A DNA stretch of 64,000 nt from assembly GCA_028280615.1 (NCBI GenBank), contig JANQLK010000025.1:1-64000 (forward strand). The letters run 5' to 3'. The translations under genes and the position numbers were made by a program. The notes beneath the pieces were generated by a model that was not told where the DNA came from, did not search any database, and saw nothing but the letters and a program-made list of their open reading frames with translations. Below are positions 28,138-35,776 of the stretch, piece by piece. The stretch's first letter is position 1; each line of letters starts with the position of its first letter. The DNA is from Woeseiaceae bacterium (GTDB taxonomy: Bacteria; Pseudomonadota; Gammaproteobacteria; Steroidobacterales; Woeseiaceae).

Positions 28138-28578
28138 CTAGCTGGCCTCGACCGTGATCCGGCGAGACTGCACGACCGGCAGCTTCGGAATCGACACTTC
28201 GAGGATGCCGTTGCTGCTCTTGGCCGTGATGCTCTCGGCGTCGGCCGTGTCCGGCAGCGTGAAGCGGCGCAGGAAGCGGCCGTGCGAACGCTCGATTCGG
28301 CGGTAGCCGTTCTCTTCGCTGGTTTTCTCACTCGAGCGCTGGCCCGAGACGCTCAGTACGCCGTTGTCCATGCTGACGTCGATGTCTTCGGCGTTGACAC
28401 CCGGCACGTCGGCGTGCAGGACGAATCGGTCGTTTTCCTCGACGATGTCGACGGCGGGCACCCAGTCGGCCACCGAGTTCTCGTTGTCACCGAGTCCCAG
28501 CCGACGGCCGGCCATGCGGTCGAGGTCGCGATGCAGGAGGTCCACGACGGACCAGGGTTCGAAACGTGCAATATTCAT
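28138..28578 (-). CDS. Small heat-shock protein of the Hsp20/alpha-crystallin family
   Basis: A 146-residue holdase chaperone that keeps unfolded proteins soluble. The start at 28578 has GGAGGAAA 6 bases before it. The N-terminal arm (MNIARFEPWSVVDLLHRDLD) is followed by the alpha-crystallin domain (about 38-130: WVPAVDIVEENDRFVLHADV ... SNGILEVSIPKL). The C-terminal tail VVQSRRITVEAS lacks a classical IXI motif but ends in the usual ITV. A sigma32-like promoter lies 81-109 bases upstream. Confidence 0.96.
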   Translation of the reverse strand: MNIARFEPWSVVDLLHRDLDRMAGRRLGLGDNENSVADWVPAVDIVEENDRFVLHADVPGVNAEDIDVSMDNGVLSVSGQRSSEKTSEENGYRRIERSHGRFLRRFTLPDTADAESITAKSSNGILEVSIPKLPVVQSRRITVEAS

Positions 28579-28658
28579 GAGACTTTCCTCCGGTATATGC
28601 TTGTCCGATGGACTTCTTGAGCCCTCACGGACAGTGATTTGAGCCGTTAGTGTCGGCG

Positions 28659-28687
28659 AGATAGGGCCGACCGGGGAGCAAATCAAG
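28659..28687 (-). promoter_or_regulatory. Sigma32-type heat-shock promoter of the hsp20 gene
   Basis: On the minus strand, CTTGATT (28687-28681), a 14-base spacer and CCCTATCT (28666-28659) match the sigma32 consensus CTTGAAA-N(13-15)-CCCCATNT closely. The location upstream of a small heat-shock gene supports it. Confidence 0.65.
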
Positions 28688-28721
28688 CGTGGTTTCCGCT
28701 TAGATTCGGTTTAACCTAATG

Positions 28722-28737
28722 CCACTAGATGTAGTGG
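28722..28737. promoter_or_regulatory. NrdR-like palindrome, distal copy
   Basis: CCACTAGATGTAGTGG has 6-bp perfect arms and matches the NrdR-box pattern acaCwAtATaTwGtgt at most positions, as I recall that consensus. It lies 164 bp before the better copy at 28901 in an otherwise gene-free interval. The distance is unusual for a cooperative NrdR pair, so this is tentative. Confidence 0.35.
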
Positions 28738-28858
28738 TTCCGGGATTTCGCAAAACTGTCATATTTTTTCGCTGATTTTTAAAGTATTGTTTCGGAGTTA
28801 TTTCATAAATTCTTGTTTTATATAAATAAAGTATCTAGTACAAATTTGCCGCAAACCC
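28738..28858. other. AT-rich gene-free stretch upstream of nrdJa
   Basis: About 120 bp of A/T-rich DNA (for example TTTTATATAAATAAAG around 28815-28830) sits in a genome that is otherwise near 64 % GC. It resembles an UP-element or bent-DNA region before the nrdJa promoter. No gene, no RNA structure and no cobalamin-riboswitch core was recognised. Confidence 0.5.
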
Positions 28859-28887
28859 TTGACAGTGCTACGCAACGGGCATAACCT
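28859..28887 (+). promoter_or_regulatory. Sigma70 promoter of nrdJa-nrdJb
   Basis: A perfect -35 TTGACA (28859-28864) is followed after 17 bases by TAACCT (28882-28887). The start point would fall near 28894, giving a leader of about 165 bases. The strong NrdR-like box lies just downstream of the predicted start point. Confidence 0.65.
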
Positions 28888-28900
28888 AGTGATCACTCGG

Positions 28901-28916
28901 ACACAACATCTTGTGT
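28901..28916. promoter_or_regulatory. NrdR box at the nrdJ transcription start
   Basis: ACACAACATCTTGTGT has perfect 5-6 bp arms (ACACAA/TTGTGT) and fits the NrdR-box consensus well. NrdR represses ribonucleotide reductase genes when dATP is plentiful. Centred about 14 bases after the likely start point, it is well placed to block transcription. A second palindrome, AGTGATCACT (28888-28897), is centred 16 bp upstream but does not fit the consensus. Confidence 0.65.
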
Positions 28917-29061
28917 CCTGTCAATTGGGGAATCGAGGCCACTTCTGGCTCTCGCCGCAGAAAAATCGACGCGCGGCGAGCGGGTCGCTGTTCCCTTGAA
29001 GCAATGCGGGTCATGGGACGTCAACGGTCTCTGCACGGAGCACAGGGGAGAACTCACGCCA

Positions 29062-31209
29062 ATGAAATCAGCCGTTCAACTGGATACACACACGGTGTCT
29101 GATATTCAATTTCAACCGGCCAGCCTGGACATTTGGGACTCGAAATACCGACTTTCGGCGAAGGATGGCTCAAACATCGATCAAAACATCGACGACACCT
29201 ATGCGCGCGTCGCCAAGGCGCTGTCGGACGTCGAGCCTGAGAGCAAACGCGAACACTTCTACAGGGAGTTTCTCTGGGCGCTCCGATCGGGCGCCATTCC
29301 GGCCGGGCGCATCATGTCGAACGCCGGGGCGCAGGAGCACAAACCGGCGACCTCGACGATCAACTGCACCGTATCGGGCACGGTCGGCGATTCCATGGAC
29401 AACATCCTGAACAAGGTCCACGAGGCCGGCCTGACGCTCAAGGCGGGCTGCGGCATCGGCTACGAGTTCTCGACGCTCAGGCCGAAGGGCGCCTACGTGA
29501 CCGGCGCCGGCGCCTACACGTCGGGGCCGCTGTCGTTCATGGATATCTACGACAAGATGTGCTTCACGGTGTCGTCGGCGGGCGGCCGCCGCGGCGCACA
29601 GATGGGCACCTTCGACGTGAGCCATCCCGACGTCGAGGATTTCATCCGCGCGAAGCGCGAGGACGGCCGGCTACGACAGTTCAACCTGTCGCTGCTCGTC
29701 ACCGACGAGTTCATGCAGGCCGTCATCAACGAGGAAAACTGGCAGCTCGCCTTCCCGGTCACCGAGAAAGAGCTCGAGGAAGACGGCCTCGACATCGACG
29801 ATACCTCGCAGTTCGTCTGGCGCGAGTGGCCCGAGGCCGGTAACTACGTTAGCAACGGCGAGGGCCTCGTCGCATGCAAGATCTACAAGACGATGCCGGC
29901 CCACCGGCTGTGGGATCTGATCATGGCGTCGACCTACGATTTCGCGGAGCCGGGCTTCGTGCTGATCGACAAGGTCAACGAGATGAATAACAACTGGTTC
30001 TGCGAGAACATCCGCGCGACCAATCCCTGCGGTGAGCAGCCGCTGCCGCCGTACGGTTCCTGCCTCCTGGGCTCGGTTAACCTGACGCGTTTCGTACTCG
30101 ACCCGTTTACCGACGAGGCACGCTTCGACTGGGAGCAGTTCCGCAAAGTCGTGAAGGTATTCACGCGCATGCTCGACAACGTCGTCGAGATCAACGGCCT
30201 GCCGCTGCCGCAGCAGCGCAACGAAATCCAGCGCAAGCGCCGCCATGGCATGGGTTTTCTGGGCCTGGGCTCGACGACGACGATGCTCCGCATGCGCTAC
30301 GGCGAGGCCGATGCGGTGGCGTTCACCGAACGCGTGGCGCGCGAACTCGCGCTCGCGGGCTGGGAAGAGGCCCTCGATCTCGCGCGGGAAAAAGGCCCTG
30401 CGCCGATCATGACCGAGCAGTTCGAAGTGACCGAGGAAATGCTGCGCAAGCGCCCCGAGATGCGCGCCGACGGCTACAAGGCCGGCGACAAGGTCCCGGG
30501 CCGCATCCTGCACGCGCGCTACAGCCGCTACATGCAACGCGTCGCCGCCGAGAACCCCGAACTCGTCGAGGCGCTGGCCGAGACCGGCGCGCGGTTCACG
30601 CACCATTCGTCGATTGCGCCGACGGGCACGATTTCCCTGTCGCTCGCGAACAACGCCTCGAACGGCATCGAGCCGAGCTTCGCACACCACTATTTCCGCA
30701 ACGTGATCCGCTCGGGCAAGAAGAGCAAGGAGAAAGTGGACGTGTTTTCGTTCGAGCTGCTGGCCTACCGCGAGCTCGTCGACAAGCAGGCCATGCCGGA
30801 CGCGGGCGAGGACGGCACGGCGCTGCCCGACTACTTCGTGGCGGCCGACGACATCACGCCGAAGGAGCACGTGGACATCCAGGCGGCCGCTCAGAAGTGG
30901 GTCGACTCGTCGATCTCGAAGACGGCGAATGTGCCGACCGACTACGCCTATGGCGACTTCAAGGACATCTACAAGTACGCCTACGAACAGGGCCTGAAAG
31001 GCTGCACGACGTTCCGATTCAACCCGGAGGCGTTCCAGGGCGTGCTCGTCAAGGAGAAGGACCTCAAGAACACGACCTACGAATTCACGCTCGCGGACGG
31101 TTCCAAGGTCGAACTCAAGGGCGACGAGGAGGTCGAATACGACGGTGAGGTGCATACGGCCGCGAACCTCTTCGACGCGCTCAAGGAAGGCTACTACGGC
31201 AAGTTTTGA
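29062..31209 (+). CDS. nrdJa: Adenosylcobalamin-dependent (class II) ribonucleotide reductase, large part
   Basis: This is the 715-residue catalytic part of a class II reductase that makes deoxyribonucleotides using a B12-derived radical, with or without oxygen. The N-terminal SNAGAQEHKPATSTINCTVSG holds one active-site cysteine. ENIRATNPCGEQPLPPYGSC holds the NPCGE radical-site motif and GSCLLGSVNLTRF follows. HHSSIAPTGTISLSLANNAS is the conserved late motif. The redox-active C-terminal cysteine tail found in one-piece NrdJ is absent here and lies in the next gene, as in the split NrdJa/NrdJb of Pseudomonas. The start is the ATG before KSAVQLD; GGGGAG lies 13 bases upstream. Confidence 0.94.
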   Translation: MKSAVQLDTHTVSDIQFQPASLDIWDSKYRLSAKDGSNIDQNIDDTYARVAKALSDVEPESKREHFYREFLWALRSGAIPAGRIMSNAGAQEHKPATSTINCTVSGTVGDSMDNILNKVHEAGLTLKAGCGIGYEFSTLRPKGAYVTGAGAYTSGPLSFMDIYDKMCFTVSSAGGRRGAQMGTFDVSHPDVEDFIRAKREDGRLRQFNLSLLVTDEFMQAVINEENWQLAFPVTEKELEEDGLDIDDTSQFVWREWPEAGNYVSNGEGLVACKIYKTMPAHRLWDLIMASTYDFAEPGFVLIDKVNEMNNNWFCENIRATNPCGEQPLPPYGSCLLGSVNLTRFVLDPFTDEARFDWEQFRKVVKVFTRMLDNVVEINGLPLPQQRNEIQRKRRHGMGFLGLGSTTTMLRMRYGEADAVAFTERVARELALAGWEEALDLAREKGPAPIMTEQFEVTEEMLRKRPEMRADGYKAGDKVPGRILHARYSRYMQRVAAENPELVEALAETGARFTHHSSIAPTGTISLSLANNASNGIEPSFAHHYFRNVIRSGKKSKEKVDVFSFELLAYRELVDKQAMPDAGEDGTALPDYFVAADDITPKEHVDIQAAAQKWVDSSISKTANVPTDYAYGDFKDIYKYAYEQGLKGCTTFRFNPEAFQGVLVKEKDLKNTTYEFTLADGSKVELKGDEEVEYDGEVHTAANLFDALKEGYYGKF

Positions 31210-31259
31210 TCTCGAAGCCCGCCGTGAGTCGGCGGGGCTCATTGAGGGAAGTGACCAGC

Positions 31260-31961
31260 ATGATCAAGATCGACAAGAAAATCGTCGGCTACGACGTACA
31301 GAAAGCGGAAATACCGGCCGAGAAGCCCGAGTACAGGCGCGAGGGCGGCGGCGACCGGGGTGCCGAGGTCATTCGCATGCACGAGAAGCTCGAGCGTCCG
31401 GAAATGCTCATCGGCTCGACCTACAAGGTCAAGACGCCCGTGTCCGACCACGCGATGTACGTCACGATCAACGACATCGTGCTCAACGAGGGCACAGAGT
31501 TCGAGAAACGCCGGCCGTTCGAGATCTTCATCAACTCGAAGAACCTCGATCACTACCAGTGGATCGTCGCGCTGACGCGCATCATCTCGGCCGTATTCAG
31601 GAAGGGCGGCGACGTCGCTTTCCTGGTCGACGAGCTCAAGGCCGTGTTCGACCCGCGCGGCGGCTACTGGCAGCCCGGCGGCAAGTTCATGCCGTCGATC
31701 ATCGCCGAACTCGGCTACATCGTCGAGCGCCACCTGCAGTCGATCGGCCTTCTGGCCGAGGACACGCTCGACGCGGGCCAGAAGGCGCTGATCGCCCAGA
31801 AACGCGCCGAGTTCGAGGAATCGCAGAAGCAGCAGGACGCGTTTTCGGAGTCAGAGTACCCCGACGGGGCACAGCTCTGCGGCAAGTGCAACACGACCGC
31901 CGTGGTCATGATGGACGGCTGCATGACCTGCCTGGCATGCGGCGAGTCGAAGTGCGGATGA
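31260..31961 (+). CDS. nrdJb: Class II ribonucleotide reductase, C-terminal TSCPD/cysteine-tail subunit
   Basis: A 233-residue protein that completes NrdJa. A TSCPD-type domain (about 70-165: HYQWIVALTRIISAVFRKGG) is followed by a linker and a tail with CGKC, GCMTC and CGESKCG. In one-piece enzymes this cysteine tail re-reduces the active-site disulfide, so it must act in trans here. The ATG follows GAGGGA by about 10 bases. It lies 50 bases after nrdJa and shares its promoter. The 145-bp region after it contains the first copy of the cassette-flanking repeat. Confidence 0.92.
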   Translation: MIKIDKKIVGYDVQKAEIPAEKPEYRREGGGDRGAEVIRMHEKLERPEMLIGSTYKVKTPVSDHAMYVTINDIVLNEGTEFEKRRPFEIFINSKNLDHYQWIVALTRIISAVFRKGGDVAFLVDELKAVFDPRGGYWQPGGKFMPSIIAELGYIVERHLQSIGLLAEDTLDAGQKALIAQKRAEFEESQKQQDAFSESEYPDGAQLCGKCNTTAVVMMDGCMTCLACGESKCG

Positions 31962-31991
31962 TGTCCGGCTAAGCCCGGCGACACAGCGTGT

Positions 31992-32043
31992 GAGGAGCCG
32001 CAGATCCAATTCGGGTTTGCGGCTTATTCTCAGTACCGAAGGC
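31992..32043 (+). repeat. Flanking repeat, copy A
   Basis: This is a 52-base sequence containing AGCCG, TTCGGG, TTGCGGCTT and TCTCAGTACC in the same order as copy B (35667-35719), about 80 % identical by eye. AGCCGCA and TGCGGCT form a 7-bp stem followed by TATTCT, so it may also act as a terminator after nrdJb. Confidence 0.65.
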
Positions 32044-32106
32044 CGATAGCACGCATAAGGGCTTTATGTAACGTGGCCGCCGCCGGAAGTCGGCTGCAAC
32101 CAGAAT

Positions 32107-33618
32107 CTATTTCAGGCTGTCGGGCCAGGCGATCCGACTCCAGAACTTTGAATACACGCTGTCCTGTTTCATACGCATGGACCTTCCCCACAGCCACGCA
32201 AGAAATCCGACGGCGACGACGGGGACAAGCAGGAATGGGCTGCTGAGCACGCGCGGCAAAAGATCCGCCGCCCATTCAGGCAGAACGAATCCGACTGCAG
32301 AATCGACTATCGCTGACTCTTCCTCTTCGTGATCCGAAGTCCAGAGTGCAGCGGCGATGCCCATGGCCGTGACAAACATAAAGACTCTTTGTACGTTCTG
32401 CCTGCGAGTCACGAGGTTCTTGTTGCGCGCAATCAGCGTATGAGACCCGTCCCCTTCGTTCTCATAAGCCGCCGTTATCACGTCGGTGGACAGTTGATCG
32501 AGATCAGGTTGGGGAGTCCGAGTGAACTCCGTTCGAAATTCTCCCGGGATTCCACCAGGCGCATAACCCTCCGTTCCCACGGCAATGCGCCGGAACACAC
32601 TGTCATGGAGCAAAGGTGTGTTGATCCCTGCTTCTGACGAAATATCGTTGATGTCACGTGGCTGGTAGAAATAGTACGTCGCGAGTCCCGTGCGCGAGTT
32701 GTAGCATTTGTCATTGACATTATGCGTGTCTCGATAGGTATTCCTGCTCGACGCGACGAATTCCAGACCGGCCTGGCTCGCTTCTTCCATCATCCAGTCG
32801 AGAGTGACGAGCGACATCCCTTGCTTGGGGTATCCACCGCCGACGTTCGAGTGCACGCCGGCGAACCAGACCTGTTTGATTCGGTCGTCACGCTCTTCGG
32901 ATTCATCCCACATCACGGGCTTGAAGGCGCGTCGTTCGTCGTCGATCGCAATGGCGTGCCGGCCCGTCATCACTCGGCTGCTCAGTGTCTGATCGGAAAA
33001 CTTGAAGTGGGCGACCGCATTCAGCGCGTCTGTCAATTCGTCCCAAGGCGTACCGACCGCATCGACCGTATCCCATACACCGATGAACCGGACCTGGATC
33101 GTAGCCCAGTTGGGATGGCAGTGATCCTGACAAAACTCTTTCACCCGCTGTTCGGCGCGCTCATACTTCCTCTGGTCCTTGGGACTTCGTTTGCTCCCAG
33201 GCGGAAGCCCGGCGAATGCCCGATAGAGACCGTATGCCTTCCTAACGAGTCGCCGGATTTCTTCGTCGTTGAGGTTTTCAACCTTGATCACGCCGAACTT
33301 CAAAATGAATCCTGCGAGCGTCCGTACGGTGAACGCGCCGCGGCTGAATCCGAACAGGAAGATCTCGTCTCCGGGGCTGTAGGCTCGGCAAAGCGATGTA
33401 TAGAGCTGTCTGACGTTCCGAGCGAGGCCGTATCCGAACGCGCCGCCGAACAGTTTCACTGGCTTCCATCGTTCCGTCCCCACGCCGTCATCGTAGAACG
33501 CAAATTGCCTGCCGTCTTTCGTGTCGACAGCTTCGTAGAGCTTGAAAACGTTGGTTCCCCGACCTTTGTTGGCTGAGTTGCCGGTGCCGTCCGAGCACAA
33601 CACGATGTTCTTATTCAC
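32107..33618 (-). CDS. DUF2235-family alpha/beta hydrolase with two C-terminal membrane helices
   Basis: A 503-residue protein in the DUF2235 family, which includes Tle1-type phospholipase effectors and fungal and bacterial relatives. The early NIVLCSDGTGNSANKGRGTN motif and the nucleophile elbow LFGFSRGAFTVRT (Ser92) are diagnostic. An aspartate in GVWDTVDAVGTPWDEL and a His in WFAGVHSNVGGGYP complete a plausible triad. Two hydrophobic helices (about 405-425 and 463-480) would anchor it in the inner membrane. The start is a GTG with GGGAG 8 bases upstream. No type VI secretion genes are nearby, so an effector role is not supported. Confidence 0.88.
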   Translation of the reverse strand: MNKNIVLCSDGTGNSANKGRGTNVFKLYEAVDTKDGRQFAFYDDGVGTERWKPVKLFGGAFGYGLARNVRQLYTSLCRAYSPGDEIFLFGFSRGAFTVRTLAGFILKFGVIKVENLNDEEIRRLVRKAYGLYRAFAGLPPGSKRSPKDQRKYERAEQRVKEFCQDHCHPNWATIQVRFIGVWDTVDAVGTPWDELTDALNAVAHFKFSDQTLSSRVMTGRHAIAIDDERRAFKPVMWDESEERDDRIKQVWFAGVHSNVGGGYPKQGMSLVTLDWMMEEASQAGLEFVASSRNTYRDTHNVNDKCYNSRTGLATYYFYQPRDINDISSEAGINTPLLHDSVFRRIAVGTEGYAPGGIPGEFRTEFTRTPQPDLDQLSTDVITAAYENEGDGSHTLIARNKNLVTRRQNVQRVFMFVTAMGIAAALWTSDHEEEESAIVDSAVGFVLPEWAADLLPRVLSSPFLLVPVVAVGFLAWLWGRSMRMKQDSVYSKFWSRIAWPDSLK

Positions 33619-33900
33619 TATTCAATCTCCCAGTCCGGATCTCGCAAGCTGGCCCGAGGCGGACACCCAAGCCTACCGGTGTCGCTGTACTCAACACATA
33701 TAGGACATTCGGGCCAAATGGCAAATTGGAGCCGGGCGGCACTCTTCCACAGGAATGGGCAATCTCGGGCTTTTTCTTCGACGCTAGTTGAGGCGTACCC
33801 GACAACAAGACACCCCTGTGGACCTGGTGAGACAAGTGGCGGACGTCGTTGACGAGTGTGGCCTGTCAGGACCATTTAGTGAGCTATACTTTATGCATCC

Positions 33901-34704
33901 GTGCGTAGCGAAATAAGAAAAACCGGCTTCCGCGCTTTGGCAGCGATCAGTCTGTTGGGCCTCAGCGCATGTACGGCACTGGAGATCATGCCTATCCAGC
34001 TGGCACGCACGACCCAGCTCGAGAGCTACGAGCAGACTTTCTACTTCAGCGAGGCGACCGGCGACTTCGACGATCTCGAAACGCAGATGAAGATCGGCCG
34101 TCAGATCGACGACTACTTCCTCCGCATGATCGGGGAAGACAACTGGCAGGTTGTGAAGGACAAGTACGGCTTCGGACCGCTGCGGGACGAGCTCCTCTCA
34201 GGATCGCTCAAACTCAAGGGCGTCCTGGTCTCCGTGCTCTCGGTCGACGCTTACGACCAGGACCGGTTTTTCTTCGAAGGCAGCGGTCGATTCTTCCTGG
34301 TCCGCGAGGCGAACGGCGAGATTCTGTTGGCAGGCGATTTCCTCATCTCGCCGAAATCGCATTCGATCGACAGCCTGCAGGCCGGCTCCGTACACGTCGA
34401 CGTCCAGCTCTTCATTTCCCGGATCCCGAACGAGATCACGCGTTTCCACAACTCGGTAGTGCGATACGAGATTCAGCTCGATACTTCCCGCGCTCGCTAC
34501 GATGTCTATTCGTTGGATTACGCCGCGGAGCACCCCGTATACCTTCTGGGCACCGATCGCGCCGGGCGCCCCACCGAAGACCGCATCGGGAGTCTTCAGT
34601 TCGAAGGCAGCATCGGCGCTTCGAAGATCCTCGATCTGCGCGGCCGGGAGTTCCTCCGCAAAGACTACGGGCGGTTGCCTCGTTCGACGGACGGCGCGAA
34701 TTGA
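33901..34704 (+). CDS. Lipoprotein of unknown function
   Basis: This is a 267-residue protein starting at GTG with a lipoprotein signal ending in LGLSAC (Cys24). The mature part is mixed alpha/beta with an LKGVLVSVLSVDAYDQDRFF strand-rich centre and a C-terminal LDLRGREFLRKDYGRLP. I do not recognise the family. No Shine-Dalgarno sequence is seen. TATACT (33885-33890) lies only 10 bases before the GTG, so the mRNA may be leaderless. It is divergent from the DUF2235 gene across 282 bp and is followed after one base by the coiled-coil gene. Confidence 0.8.
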   Translation: MRSEIRKTGFRALAAISLLGLSACTALEIMPIQLARTTQLESYEQTFYFSEATGDFDDLETQMKIGRQIDDYFLRMIGEDNWQVVKDKYGFGPLRDELLSGSLKLKGVLVSVLSVDAYDQDRFFFEGSGRFFLVREANGEILLAGDFLISPKSHSIDSLQAGSVHVDVQLFISRIPNEITRFHNSVVRYEIQLDTSRARYDVYSLDYAAEHPVYLLGTDRAGRPTEDRIGSLQFEGSIGASKILDLRGREFLRKDYGRLPRSTDGAN

Positions 34705-34705
34705 C

Positions 34706-35497
34706 ATGAACGATGCCATCGACGAAAAAGTCACCGAGGCGATCGCACGGATCGAGCACGAAGCCAAACGCATCGAGATCGATACACGGATAGCGATCCA
34801 GGAGAAGAGCAAACGCTGGGCGTCGGCGTCCGCAGGCTTCTTGTTGTTCTTCGTTGGGCTCCTTGCGCTGGTCGGTGTCCGTGAAGTTGTCAACATCCGC
34901 AACGAGGCCGCCGAACTGCGCCGGACGGCCGCTGAGGCATACACGGAACTGCAGACCGATCTGGAACAGATCACTGATGAAATCGAGTCGATACGCGCGA
35001 AAGTGATCGCCGATGGCGACAGCTTCACGGAGGACTTGGAGGTGCTGAGTGACGATCTCGAGGAGCGAAAGGAACAGGTTGCAGGAATCGATCGCATCCT
35101 GAATATCGCGCAGCAGAGCCTGAGGAGGGCCGACGAGGTTGCAGAAGCACAGGAGCGGGTGCGCGAGGAGCTCGACAACATCGAGAGACTGCAGAACTCG
35201 TTTTTCAACGTCATCGTGATGTACCCGGGCTCGGCAGACGAAATCCGGCCCGTCATTTCGGGTCTTCGTGCGCGAGGCTACACGGTGCTCCCGGAGAATG
35301 TCCTGAACGTGTCGGTCGATCGAGCAGAGGTGGTCTACTATGACGCCGACGAACCCAAGCAGGTCGAGGACGTGCGCCAGATTCTCGAGGCTGCACTGAA
35401 TGACATGAATGACTCGGACGATCTCCAAGCTGTTTCCGCGCGGCACATAGTCCGAAACGCCCCGCGAGATATCCTCGTCAAAGTCCTGCTCAATTGA
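34706..35497 (+). CDS. Membrane-anchored coiled-coil protein with a LytR_C-like domain
   Basis: A 263-residue protein whose ATG comes one base after the lipoprotein TGA. A charged cytoplasmic N-terminus (about 1-40) precedes one membrane helix (about 42-60: AGFLLFFVGLLALVG). A long heptad-like region follows (about 62-170, rich in E, L and R: ELQTDLEQITDEIESIRAKV). The C-terminal 90 residues (RGYTVLPENVLNVSVDRAEV, YDADEPKQVEDVRQIL) resemble the LytR C-terminal domain by pattern. Function is unknown. The layout suggests a spacer between the inner membrane and the partner lipoprotein. Confidence 0.8.
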   Translation: MNDAIDEKVTEAIARIEHEAKRIEIDTRIAIQEKSKRWASASAGFLLFFVGLLALVGVREVVNIRNEAAELRRTAAEAYTELQTDLEQITDEIESIRAKVIADGDSFTEDLEVLSDDLEERKEQVAGIDRILNIAQQSLRRADEVAEAQERVREELDNIERLQNSFFNVIVMYPGSADEIRPVISGLRARGYTVLPENVLNVSVDRAEVVYYDADEPKQVEDVRQILEAALNDMNDSDDLQAVSARHIVRNAPRDILVKVLLN

Positions 35498-35666
35498 TCC
35501 AGATACCTCACTGGAATCAGCGCGGAACAACTGATTGACTGGCTCTGATACCTACGATGCGCTAGTCGTCGGCTCCCGCGCCGGCCGACAATGCGTATGA
35601 GGGGCCGGAAGTGACATGGACGAGTGGCCTATTGGCCAAACCGCGAAACGTAGAACCGCAACGTCC

Positions 35667-35719
35667 GAAGAGCCGTGAGTCCGGTTCGGGATTGCGGCTT
35701 TTCTCTCAGTACCAAAGGC
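35667..35719 (+). repeat. Flanking repeat, copy B
   Basis: This is the second copy of the sequence at 31992-32043, in the same orientation. AGCCG pairs with CGGCT around TTCGGG, and TTTTCTCT follows, so it resembles a terminator for the coiled-coil gene. Together the copies bracket the 3.6-kb DUF2235-lipoprotein-coiled-coil cassette. The whole 35498-35776 interval is otherwise empty of genes. Confidence 0.65.
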
Positions 35720-35776
35720 GCAACCGTGCGTCCAAGCGGCCGTAACGCCAGGAGCGAAGAGGACACGTCCGTCAGT

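Noticed and set aside
28579-29061. A cobalamin riboswitch before the B12-dependent reductase
   Set aside because: I looked for the conserved B12-box-like core and the long multi-stem fold and saw neither. The GCCACTA at 28721 is part of the NrdR-like palindrome.
32107-33618. DUF2235 protein as a type VI secretion lipase effector
   Set aside because: No VgrG, PAAR, Hcp or other secretion gene is in the window, and its two C-terminal helices suggest a resident membrane protein.
33618-33875. An 85-codon minus-strand frame whose TAG overlaps the DUF2235 GTG start
   Set aside because: The overlap is tempting and it has a CPICVEY string, but there is no ribosome site, composition is poor, and the overlap can arise by chance. 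Conservation in relatives would change this.
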